Assembly (NCBI RefSeq): GCF_048268305.1
Contig: NZ_JBLWVT010000004.1
Location: 310,001-374,000, forward strand
DNA length: 64,000 nt
Direction of reading: 5' to 3'
DNA from: Pseudodonghicola sp048268305
Lineage (GTDB): Bacteria; Pseudomonadota; Alphaproteobacteria; Rhodobacterales; Rhodobacteraceae
Of the stretch, positions 33,150-41,694 are shown piece by piece. Position numbers and translations under genes: made by a program. The notes under the pieces were generated by a model. That model saw only the letters and a program-made list of their open reading frames with translations, made no database searches and was not told where the DNA came from. Numbering within the stretch: position 1 is the stretch's first letter; each line of letters begins with the position of its first letter.

Positions 33150-34796
33150 ATGGCCCCCCAATCCCCCTATGACGTTTTCATCGAGAGCGCCCGCAGCTAT
33201 CCGGCGCATCCGATGATCAAGGCCCCCGCCTCGGCGCATCTACCCTATGCGCCCGAGGGGTTCAGCCATTCCTATGCCGAGGCCGAGTCGCTGGTTCAGG
33301 CGCTCAAGGCCCGCTATGCCGCCGCCGGATACGGGCGCGGCCACCGCGTGGCGCTGATCCTCGAGAACCGGCCCGAGATGCTGTTTCATTGGCTGGCGCT
33401 GAACGGGCTGGGCGCCACCATCGTGCCGATCAACCCCGATCTGCGCCCCGAGGAGGTGCGCTATCAACTGGAGAAATCCCGCTCCGATCTGGTGGTGGCG
33501 CTGCCCGACTATGACGCGCTGCTGGACGAGGGCTGCCCCGCCGGCCTGCCGCGCGCCCATCCGGACGCCACCCCGCCCCGGGCGCTGAGCGCGCCGCAGG
33601 AAGGCACCCCCGGTCTCGATCAGGAATGCGCCATCCTCTTCACCTCGGGCAGCTCCGGCCTGCCCAAGGCGTGTCAGCTCTCGAACGACTATTTCCTGAC
33701 GCTCGCCGCCTGGTATGTCTCGGACGAGGGCATGGGGCCGATGACCCCGGGCGAAGAAGTGGCGCTGACGCCGCTGCCGCTGTTTCACATGAACGCACTG
33801 GGCTGCACCTGTCTGGGGATGATCCAGGCCGGCGGCTGCACCGTGGCGCTCGACCGGTTCCATGCGCGCAGCTGGTGGCCCACCATCGCCGACAGCGGCG
33901 CCACGCTGGTCCATGCGCTGGGGGTGATCCCGGCCATCGTGCTGAAGCTGCCCGCCGATCCGGCGGAAACCGCGCATAAGGCCCGGCTGGTGTTCAGCCC
34001 CGGCGTCGACCCCGAGCACAAGCAGGAATTCGAACGCCGCTATAATGTGCGGATCGAAGAGGGCTGGGCGATGACCGAAACCGGCGGTGCCGCCGGCATC
34101 GGTTCGGCCGGGATCGCGCTTCCGAAGGGCAAGCAATGCATCGGCAAGCCCTATCGCAATGTCGACTGGCGGCTGGTGGATGATGCCGGCCGCGACGTCG
34201 CCACCGGTCAGCCCGGCGAACTGCTGGTCCGGGCCCGGGGGGAGGATCCGAAACGCGGCTTCTTCTCCGGCTATCTGGGTGATGAGGCGGCGACCGCCGA
34301 GGCCTGGGAAGGCGGCTGGTTCCATACTGGCGACATCATGATGCGCGACGATGACGGGCTGTTCTATTTCGTCGACCGCAAGAAAAGCATCGTGCGGCGG
34401 TCGGGGGAAAACATCTCTTCCCTCGAAGTCGAGGGGGCGTTGATGCGTCATCCCGGCGTCTATTCCGCCGCCGTGGCCCCGGCCCCCGACGATGTGCGGG
34501 GGGAGGAGGTTCTGGCCTTCATCGTGCTGACCGATCCCGCCACTGACGATCTTGCCCACCGCGACCGTGATGCCGCCCTGGCGCTGGTCGAGGCGGCGGC
34601 GCCCTTCCTCAGCTATCACAAGCTGCCGGGCTGGGTGGTCTTCGTCGATGAGCTGCCGCTGACCTCGACCAAGAAGTTGCAGCGCGGCGTGCTCAAGGCC
34701 AATGCGGCCAAGGCCGTCGAAGATGGCGTGGCGATCGACCTGCGGGGCGAGAAATCGCGGTTCCGTACCGCGACGAAAGCCGGGGGGAAGGCCTGA
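33150..34796 (+). CDS. AMP-forming acyl-CoA ligase (carnitine-CoA-ligase-like)
   Basis: A 548-residue adenylate-forming ligase. The P-loop reads LFTSGSSGLPKACQLS, followed by GWAMTETGG, the hinge YFVDRKKSIVRRSGENISS and the catalytic Lys in LTSTKKLQRG. It resembles CaiC/DhbE-type ligases acting on small polar acids rather than long fatty acids. It is the first gene of a four-gene operon; its stop shares a base with the next start (TGATG). It should supply the CoA thioester used by the downstream thiolase-fold protein. Confidence 0.88.
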   Translation: MAPQSPYDVFIESARSYPAHPMIKAPASAHLPYAPEGFSHSYAEAESLVQALKARYAAAGYGRGHRVALILENRPEMLFHWLALNGLGATIVPINPDLRPEEVRYQLEKSRSDLVVALPDYDALLDEGCPAGLPRAHPDATPPRALSAPQEGTPGLDQECAILFTSGSSGLPKACQLSNDYFLTLAAWYVSDEGMGPMTPGEEVALTPLPLFHMNALGCTCLGMIQAGGCTVALDRFHARSWWPTIADSGATLVHALGVIPAIVLKLPADPAETAHKARLVFSPGVDPEHKQEFERRYNVRIEEGWAMTETGGAAGIGSAGIALPKGKQCIGKPYRNVDWRLVDDAGRDVATGQPGELLVRARGEDPKRGFFSGYLGDEAATAEAWEGGWFHTGDIMMRDDDGLFYFVDRKKSIVRRSGENISSLEVEGALMRHPGVYSAAVAPAPDDVRGEEVLAFIVLTDPATDDLAHRDRDAALALVEAAAPFLSYHKLPGWVVFVDELPLTSTKKLQRGVLKANAAKAVEDGVAIDLRGEKSRFRTATKAGGKA

Positions 34797-35977
34797 TGGC
34801 AAGGCTGCCGCAATCCTATGACGGGGTGGTGGTCACCTGCCCGGTGACCGTGCCCTATGCCCGCTATTCGACCGAGGCCACCGCCTGGTGGGCCGGCCGG
34901 GCATTGGCCGAACTCGCCCGCGCCTCGGGCATTTCGCATCGGCAGATGGATGGGTTCATCCTCTCCAGCTTCTCGACCGCGCCGGACAGCGCCGTGGGGC
35001 TGACCCAGCATCTGGGCCTGTCGCCGCGGCTGGTCGATTTCGTGCCCCTGGGCGGCATGGGCGCTGTCGCCTCGCTGCGCCGGGCGGCGCGGGCGGTGCA
35101 GGCGGGCGATGTCGATGTGGTGGCCTGCATCGCGGCCGAGACCAACGGCATCCATTCCTTCCGCTATGGGCTGGAGAATTTCAGCCGGTTTTCGCAGGAT
35201 GGCGTCTATCCCTACAGCTCGGGCGGGCCGAATGTCTCCTTCGCGCTGATGGCTTCGCAATACATGGCGCAGACCGGCGCCACGCGCGAGGATTTCGGCA
35301 AGCTCTGCGTCGCCATGCGCTACAACGCGCTGCGCAATCCCGACGCGCTGATGAAGAAACCCCTGACGCTTGAGGATTACCTGCGCGCCCGCCCGATCGC
35401 GCCGCCGATTCATCTGTTCGACTGCGTGCAGCCCTGCGCCGGCGCCGACGGTTTTCTGGTGATGCGCGAGGAGACCGCGAAGGCGCAGGGCCTGCCCTTC
35501 GCCCGGCTCGCCGGCGGGATCGAACGCTATAACGGCTTTCCCGAGGATCCGATCCAGCTGCGTGGTGGCTGGGGGATGGATGTCGATACGCTCTATGCCA
35601 TGGCCGGCGTGACGCCCGGGGATATCGACGTGGTGAACACCTATGACGATTACCCCTTCGTCTGCATGATGCAATTCGAGGGGCTGGGCTTCTGCGCCCC
35701 GGGCGAGGGGGCGGAGTTCGTTCGCGCCCATGAGTTCACCTTCGACGGCAGCTTTCCGCATAATACCTCGGGCGGCCAGCTCTCGGTCGGGCAGGCGGGC
35801 TGTTCCGGCGGCCATCTGGGTCTGGTCGAGGTGCTGCGTCAGGTGACTGGTGCCGCCGGCGCGCGGCAGGTGAAAGGCGCCAAGCTGGGTCTCGTCTCTG
35901 GCTTCGGCATGATCAATTACGACCGTGGGCTGGGTTCCGGCGCGGTCATCCTCGCACAGGGGAGCGCTGTGGAATGA
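34796..35977 (+). CDS. Thiolase-fold protein lacking the catalytic cysteine (possible aldolase)
   Basis: A 393-residue SCP2-type thiolase relative. Where thiolases have the nucleophilic Cys, residues 84-90 read PLGGMGA, so no acyl-enzyme can form there. The second half retains NTSGGQLSVGQAGCSGGHLG, the equivalent of the NxSGG and GHP loops, and has VNTYDDYPF. This pattern is like thiolase-superfamily aldolases such as Ltp2, which cleave beta-hydroxy-acyl-CoAs and need a DUF35 partner. A DUF35 protein is encoded next (ATGA overlap). The aldolase role is inferred. Confidence 0.82.
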   Translation: MARLPQSYDGVVVTCPVTVPYARYSTEATAWWAGRALAELARASGISHRQMDGFILSSFSTAPDSAVGLTQHLGLSPRLVDFVPLGGMGAVASLRRAARAVQAGDVDVVACIAAETNGIHSFRYGLENFSRFSQDGVYPYSSGGPNVSFALMASQYMAQTGATREDFGKLCVAMRYNALRNPDALMKKPLTLEDYLRARPIAPPIHLFDCVQPCAGADGFLVMREETAKAQGLPFARLAGGIERYNGFPEDPIQLRGGWGMDVDTLYAMAGVTPGDIDVVNTYDDYPFVCMMQFEGLGFCAPGEGAEFVRAHEFTFDGSFPHNTSGGQLSVGQAGCSGGHLGLVEVLRQVTGAAGARQVKGAKLGLVSGFGMINYDRGLGSGAVILAQGSAVE

Positions 35978-37218
35978 CCCCGCCCTTCGATCCGCCGAAA
36001 CGCAAGGATCCGCTGGTCCGCACCCAATTGCCGCTGACCCCGCCGGGGATGGGCAGCCGGGCGTCCCATCTGTTGACACGGGCGGCGGCGCGCGGGCAAT
36101 TCGCCCTGCCGCGCTGTGCCGATTGCGGCACGCTGAACTTCCCCGTCCATGATGTCTGCCCCAACTGCCTGTCGATCCGGATCGAGGCGGCCGAGGTCAA
36201 GCCCGCCGGTACGCTGCTGTCCCGCACCCAGGCCGAGGTGCCGGCGCTGCCCTATTTCCGCGAACGCGCGCCTTGGCACGTGGGTCTTGTGCAGATCGAG
36301 GGCGGCCCGCAGGCGCTGGCGCATCTGCACCCGGAGGCCGAGGTGGGCGCGGCGCTGCGGCTCTACCTGAAACTCGACAAGGCCGGGCAAGCAGTGCTCT
36401 ATGCCGCCCCGAAGGGACCGGAGGTGGACCTGATGAGCGATCCCAAATGGCGCGAGATGGTCGCGCATCCGCTGCACCGCCGGGTGCTGATCACCGATGC
36501 GCGGCATTTCGCGACGCCGGCCATCGTCAAGGCGCTGAAGGCAGCGGGTGCCCGCAAGATCCGGCTGGGCCTGCCCGAGGCCTGGAAGCCCTTCCGCGAG
36601 GCGCGGCTTTATGAGGGCGTCGAGGGGGTGGAGATCCTGCCGCTCGACATGACCAGCGAACGCTCGGTCTTCGATGTGGCCCATGATTACGCCGGCACCA
36701 CCGAGATCGTGATCAACACCGCCGACCGCATCCGCGCCGGCCGGCCGCTGGAGCCGAACACGCTGGTTCCGGCGCGCGAGATGATGGAGCAGATCGTCTT
36801 TGGCCCGATGCGTCTGGCGCAGGCTTTCGCTCCGGCGCTGATCGGGCGCGGCGCCGACGGGCCGGCGCCGGCGGCGGCCTGGGTCAACCTCTTTTCGATC
36901 CACGCGCTGGCGCCCTTGCCGGGGCATCTCGGCTGGTCCGCCGCCCATGCCGCCGCCCATGCCTGGTCGTTGGGGCTGCGGGCAGAGCTGGCGCAGGGCG
37001 GCATCAAGCTGATCAACCTCTTCATGGGGCCGACCGAGGATCCCTGGTTCCAGGCGGTGGTGCCGCCCAAGGTCAATGGTGGCGCCATCGCCAGCGGCAT
37101 CATCAAGGCGCTGAGCGAGGGGTTGGAAGACTATGACATCGGCCCGGTGGCGCAGGATCTGCGCGCGCGGCTCGAGGCGAACCCCAAGGCGGTCGAACGC
37201 GAATTGGGTCAGGGGTGA
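35974..37218 (+). CDS. DUF35 zinc-ribbon/OB-fold protein fused to a degenerate SDR
   Basis: A 414-residue two-domain protein. Residues 35-130 are a DUF35 module: a rubredoxin-like zinc ribbon with Cys48, Cys51, Cys62 and Cys65, then an OB fold. Residues 168-390 follow the short-chain dehydrogenase fold, but the glycine-rich cofactor motif is lost (LITDARHFAT), and the catalytic YxxxK reads WSAAH (Trp321, His325), leaving only Ser308. The SDR part is therefore probably structural or CoA-binding. It overlaps the thiolase gene, the usual DUF35 partner. Confidence 0.85.
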   Translation: MTPPFDPPKRKDPLVRTQLPLTPPGMGSRASHLLTRAAARGQFALPRCADCGTLNFPVHDVCPNCLSIRIEAAEVKPAGTLLSRTQAEVPALPYFRERAPWHVGLVQIEGGPQALAHLHPEAEVGAALRLYLKLDKAGQAVLYAAPKGPEVDLMSDPKWREMVAHPLHRRVLITDARHFATPAIVKALKAAGARKIRLGLPEAWKPFREARLYEGVEGVEILPLDMTSERSVFDVAHDYAGTTEIVINTADRIRAGRPLEPNTLVPAREMMEQIVFGPMRLAQAFAPALIGRGADGPAPAAAWVNLFSIHALAPLPGHLGWSAAHAAAHAWSLGLRAELAQGGIKLINLFMGPTEDPWFQAVVPPKVNGGAIASGIIKALSEGLEDYDIGPVAQDLRARLEANPKAVERELGQG

Positions 37219-37229
37219 GGAACGAAGAC

Positions 37230-38012
37230 ATGAGCAAGGCGCTTGAACTTCTGGTCAGCGAACTGGCCACCGGTCAGCTCGAGGTGGTCGATCTGACCTT
37301 CACCCTGCGCGAGGACAGCCCGATCATCGTGCTGCCGCCCGAATTCGGCGAATCCGCCCCGGTGCGGATCGAACGGATTTCGCGCTATGACGCGGCGGGG
37401 CCGGCCTGGTACTGGAACAACCTGAGTTTCGGGGAACATACCGGCACCCATTTCGACGCGCCGGTCCATTGGTTCACCGGCCGCGATCTGCCGCTGAACA
37501 CCGTCGACACCCTGCCGGTGGGCCGGATGGTGGCGCCGGCCAATGTGATCGACTGCTCGGCCGAGAGCGCCGCCGACCCCGATTTCCTGCTGACCCGCGC
37601 TCATGTCGAGGCCTGGGAGGCCAGGCATGGCCGGATCGCGCCGGGCACCTGGGTGCTGTTGCGCACCGACTGGTCGAAGCGGACGGGTCTCGATTACGCC
37701 AACCTGGGCGACGATGGCGCCCATACCCCCGGCCCGGATGCCGAGGTGATGGAATGGCTGGTCGCCGAGCGGGATATCCTTGGCTTCGGGACCGAGACCA
37801 TCGGCACCGACGCGGGGCAGGGCGGCCATTTCATCCCGCCCTATCCGGCGCACCATTTCCTGCATGGGGGCGGGCGCTATGGGCTGCAATGCCTCTGCGG
37901 TCTGGATCAACTGCCGGCCAAGGGGGCGGTGCTGATGACCGCGCCGCTGAAAATCCACGAAGGATCGGGCAGCCCGCTGCGCGTCCTCGCCCTGGTGCCG
38001 CGCGCGGTCTGA
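37230..38012 (+). CDS. Cyclase-family metal-dependent hydrolase (KynB-like)
   Basis: A 260-residue member of the cyclase/kynurenine-formamidase superfamily. The metal-binding signature HTGTHFDAPVH is intact, and the second conserved site IGTDAGQGG with HHFLHGG is present. ATG at 37230 has GAGGA 8 bases upstream; a GTG at 37215 overlapping the preceding stop is an alternative. As the last gene of the ligase-thiolase-DUF35 operon it may open or close a ring or hydrolyse an amide or lactone. The substrate is unknown. Confidence 0.87.
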   Translation: MSKALELLVSELATGQLEVVDLTFTLREDSPIIVLPPEFGESAPVRIERISRYDAAGPAWYWNNLSFGEHTGTHFDAPVHWFTGRDLPLNTVDTLPVGRMVAPANVIDCSAESAADPDFLLTRAHVEAWEARHGRIAPGTWVLLRTDWSKRTGLDYANLGDDGAHTPGPDAEVMEWLVAERDILGFGTETIGTDAGQGGHFIPPYPAHHFLHGGGRYGLQCLCGLDQLPAKGAVLMTAPLKIHEGSGSPLRVLALVPRAV

Positions 38013-38032
38013 GCCGGACAGATGCCTGATTT

Positions 38033-38053
38033 GCCGCCCCTTTTCGGGGCGGC
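38033..38053 (+). terminator. Hairpin at the end of the thiolase-fold operon
   Basis: Perfect 8-bp stem GCCGCCCC/GGGGCGGC with loop TTTTC. There is no T-run after it, so termination efficiency is uncertain. The remaining gap up to 38217 holds no gene and no clear promoter that I can see. Confidence 0.4.
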
Positions 38054-38216
38054 ACGGCTCGGGTTCAACAAACTGCCGAAAAAATCATCAACTGCGACGG
38101 TTTTTTGTGTCCTCACGCGGGGGAGGGCCTAGCTTGGCCCTAGGAAGCGGGGCGCGCCGCTTTCTATTCTGGCGGATATCAGGCCCCCGGCCGGCGCAGG
38201 GACAGAACGAGGCATC

Positions 38217-41200
38217 ATGGCGATCTACGCATCCATCCACCACGTTACCCATTACACATATGACCGCCCGGTGACGCTCGGTCCGCAGATCATCCGCCTG
38301 CGCCCGGCGCCGCATTCGCGCACCCGGGTGATCTCGCATTCGCTGAAGGTCACGCCCGCCGATCACTTCGTCAATCACCAGCAGGATCCCTACGGCAACT
38401 GGCAGGCCCGCTTCGTCTTTCCCGAGCCGGTGCGCGAGTTCAAGATCGAGGTCGATCTGGTCGCCGACATGACCGTCTATAACCCCTTCGACTTCTTCGT
38501 CGAGGAAAGCGCCGAATTCTGGCCCTTCGACTATCCCGCAGATCTGAAGGACGATCTGGTGATCTATCGCACGCCCGAGCCCGAAGGGCCGTTGCTGGCG
38601 CAATTCATCGGTTCGATCGACTTCAAGAGGGAACGCACCGTCGATTTCCTGGTCGGGCTGAACGCCCGGATCGCCAATCACGTCAACTATACCATCCGGA
38701 TGGAACCCGGGGTGCAGGCCCCGGACGAGACGCTTGAGAAACAGTCGGGATCGTGTCGCGATTCAAGTTGGCTCATGGTGCAGGTGCTGCGGCATCTGGG
38801 TTTCGCCGCGCGTTTCGTCTCGGGCTATCTGATCCAGTTGAAACCAGATGTTCAGGCGCTCGATGGTCCCTCGGGCACCGATCACGATTTCACCGATCTG
38901 CACGCCTGGTGCGAGGTCTTCATTCCCGGCGCCGGCTGGATCGGGCTTGATCCCACCTCGGGCCTCTTGACCGGGGAAAGCCATATCCCGCTGGCCGCCA
39001 CGCCGCATTATCGCAACGCCGCCCCCATCGCCGGCGGGTTCTCGGCGGTCGGCACGCCCGAGGTCAGCTTCGATTTCGACATGCAGGTGACGCGCGTGGC
39101 CGAACATCCGCGCATCACCAAGCCGTTCTCGGACGAGGCCTGGGAGCGGCTGAACGCGCTGGGCCAAAGGGTCGATGCCGCGCTGGCCGAGGGCGATGTG
39201 CGCCTGACCATGGGGGGCGAGCCCACCTTTGTGTCGGTCGACGATTTCGAAAGCGACGAATGGAACACCGCCGCGGTGGGGCCGCAGAAACGCGGGCTCG
39301 CGGACGAGCTGATCCGCCGGCTGCGCGACCGGTTCGCGCCGGGCGGTTTCCTGCATTACGGGCAGGGCAAATGGTATCCCGGCGAAAGCCTGCCGCGCTG
39401 GACCTTCTCGCTTTACTGGCGGCGCGACGGCAAGCCGGTGTGGAAAAACCCCGATCTGATCGCGCGGGAAAACCTGCCGGCGCCGGCGACGGCCGAGGAT
39501 GCCGGCGCCTTCATGACGAAATTCGCCGAAAACCTCGGGGTTGATCCGGAGTGCGCCCAGCCGGCCTATGAGGATCCGGGCGAGTGGATCCTGAAAGAGG
39601 CGATGCTGCCGCCGAATGTGGCGCCTGAGAACTCCAAGCTGAAGAACCCGGAGGATCGCGCGCGTTTCGCCCGGGTGTTCGAACGCGGGCTGACGGAGCC
39701 TGCGGGCTATATCCTGCCGATCCAGGCCTGGCAGTCGCGCGCCTCGGGCCGACGCTGGCAGTCTGAACTCTGGCGCGGCCGGCGCGGGCATCTGTTCCTG
39801 ATCCCCGGCGACAGCCCGGTGGGTTTCCGTCTGCCGCTGGGATCGCTGCCCTATGTGGCGCCCTCGGCCTATCCCTATTCCTATCCCACCGATCCCACGG
39901 TGGAGCGCGCGCCCTTGCCGGATTTCCACGTCGCGATGGACGAACGGCGCAAACGCATTCAGGCGGAGATCGACCGGCTCGCCGCCGAGGAGGCGGCCCG
40001 CGCCGCGCGCGAGGCCACCGAACGGACCGAACTGATGCCCGATGTCAGCGCGGGCCACGTCCAGCCGGTGTCCGAGGCGCAATCCGAGACGGCTGAGCGG
40101 CAGCAGATCATGGCGCAGGGCATTGACCCCGCCGGCGGCGTGGTGCGCACCGCCATCGCGATCGAGCCGCGCGATGGTCGGCTTTGCCTTTTCATGCCGC
40201 CCTGCGAGGCGCTGGAAGATTACCTCGATCTTCTCGCCACGGCCGAGGAGACGGCGGCGGAGCTGGGGCTGCCGATCCATATCGAAGGCTATGCCCCGCC
40301 GCAGGATCCGCGCCTGAACGTGATCCGCGTCGCCCCCGATCCGGGCGTGATCGAGGTGAACATCCATCCGGCCTATAGCTGGGACGATTGCGTCGCCACC
40401 ACCGAGGCGATCTATGAAGAGGCGCGGCTGTCGCGCCTTGGCGCCGACAAGTTCATGATCGACGGTCGCCACACCGGCACCGGCGGCGGCAACCATGTGG
40501 TGGTGGGGGGCGAGACGCCGAACGACAGCCCCTTCCTGCGCCGGCCCGATCTGCTGAAATCGCTGATCCTGACCTGGCAGCGGCATCCGTCGCTCTCCTA
40601 TCTCTTCTCGGGTCTCTTCATCGGCCCGACCTCTCAGGCGCCACGGATCGACGAGGCGCGGCACGATAGCCTCTACGAGCTGGAAATCGCGCTGAGCCAG
40701 ATCAGCCCGGGGATGCCGACACCGCCCTGGCTGACCGACCGGCTGCTGAGAAACATCCTGATCGACGTCACCGGCAACACCCACCGCGCCGAGATCTGCA
40801 TCGACAAGCTCTATTCCCCCGACGGGCCCACCGGACGGCTCGGGCTGGTGGAGTTCCGCGGTTTCGAGATGCCGCCCGAGCCGCGGATGTCGCTGGCCCA
40901 GCAATTGCTGTTGCGCGCCATCATCGCGCGCTGCTGGGCCGCGCCGGTCGAAGGCCGCCCGGTGCGCTGGGGCACCGTGCTGCATGACCGGTTCATGCTG
41001 CCGCATTTCATCTGGGAGGATTTCCTGTCGGTGCTCTCCGATCTCAAGCTCCACGGGTTCGAGATGGAGCCGGAATGGTTCGTGGCGCAATCCGAGTTCC
41101 GTTTCCCCTTCTGCGGCCAGATCGAGGTCGAGGGCGTGCATCTGGAGCTGCGCCAGGCGCTGGAACCCTGGCACGTGCTGGGCGAGACTGGCGCCATCGG

Positions 41201-41654
41201 CGGCACCGTGCGCTATACCGACAGCTCGGTCGAGCGGTTGCAGGTCAAGCTGACCTCGCTGCATCAGGACCGCTATCGCGTCATGTGCAACCGCCGCCCG
41301 GTGCCGCTGGCCCGGACCCAGACCTCGGGCACCTCGGTCGCGGGGGTCCGGTTCAAGGCCTGGCAGCCGCCCGAGGCGTTGCATCCGACCTTGCCGATCA
41401 ACGCCCCCCTGACCTTTGACATCTATGACGACTGGACCGGGCGGGCGATTGCCGGCTGCACCTATCACGTCGCCCATCCGGGCGGGCGCAGCTATGACAC
41501 CTTTCCGGTCAATGGCAACGAAGCCGAGGCGCGCCGGCTGGCGCGGTTCGAACCCTTCGGGCATAGTCCGGGCAGTTACGTGCCGGCGCCCGAGGTGCCG
41601 CACCCGGAATTTCCCTTGACGCTGGACCTGCGAAGGCCCATCGGACTGCTTTGA
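38217..41654 (+). CDS. Transglutaminase-like cysteine peptidase with DUF2126 region
   Basis: A 1145-residue protein. Residues 1-80 are the transglutaminase N-terminal beta domain. Residues 165-255 hold the peptidase core with Cys180 (SGSCRDSSW), His229 (DLHAWCEV) and Asp245 (GLDPTSG). From about residue 300 to the end is the large DUF2126 region, rich in Pro and Arg, with a charged helix near 575-610. It is first in a three-gene set with an ATP-grasp/alpha-E protein and a second transglutaminase. The family is predicted to cleave or transfer peptide or isopeptide bonds; the substrate is unknown. Confidence 0.88.
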   Translation: MAIYASIHHVTHYTYDRPVTLGPQIIRLRPAPHSRTRVISHSLKVTPADHFVNHQQDPYGNWQARFVFPEPVREFKIEVDLVADMTVYNPFDFFVEESAEFWPFDYPADLKDDLVIYRTPEPEGPLLAQFIGSIDFKRERTVDFLVGLNARIANHVNYTIRMEPGVQAPDETLEKQSGSCRDSSWLMVQVLRHLGFAARFVSGYLIQLKPDVQALDGPSGTDHDFTDLHAWCEVFIPGAGWIGLDPTSGLLTGESHIPLAATPHYRNAAPIAGGFSAVGTPEVSFDFDMQVTRVAEHPRITKPFSDEAWERLNALGQRVDAALAEGDVRLTMGGEPTFVSVDDFESDEWNTAAVGPQKRGLADELIRRLRDRFAPGGFLHYGQGKWYPGESLPRWTFSLYWRRDGKPVWKNPDLIARENLPAPATAEDAGAFMTKFAENLGVDPECAQPAYEDPGEWILKEAMLPPNVAPENSKLKNPEDRARFARVFERGLTEPAGYILPIQAWQSRASGRRWQSELWRGRRGHLFLIPGDSPVGFRLPLGSLPYVAPSAYPYSYPTDPTVERAPLPDFHVAMDERRKRIQAEIDRLAAEEAARAAREATERTELMPDVSAGHVQPVSEAQSETAERQQIMAQGIDPAGGVVRTAIAIEPRDGRLCLFMPPCEALEDYLDLLATAEETAAELGLPIHIEGYAPPQDPRLNVIRVAPDPGVIEVNIHPAYSWDDCVATTEAIYEEARLSRLGADKFMIDGRHTGTGGGNHVVVGGETPNDSPFLRRPDLLKSLILTWQRHPSLSYLFSGLFIGPTSQAPRIDEARHDSLYELEIALSQISPGMPTPPWLTDRLLRNILIDVTGNTHRAEICIDKLYSPDGPTGRLGLVEFRGFEMPPEPRMSLAQQLLLRAIIARCWAAPVEGRPVRWGTVLHDRFMLPHFIWEDFLSVLSDLKLHGFEMEPEWFVAQSEFRFPFCGQIEVEGVHLELRQALEPWHVLGETGAIGGTVRYTDSSVERLQVKLTSLHQDRYRVMCNRRPVPLARTQTSGTSVAGVRFKAWQPPEALHPTLPINAPLTFDIYDDWTGRAIAGCTYHVAHPGGRSYDTFPVNGNEAEARRLARFEPFGHSPGSYVPAPEVPHPEFPLTLDLRRPIGLL

Positions 41655-41694
41655 TCTTCTGAACCGGAAGCCCCGAGAGCCCTGAGAGCCCGCC

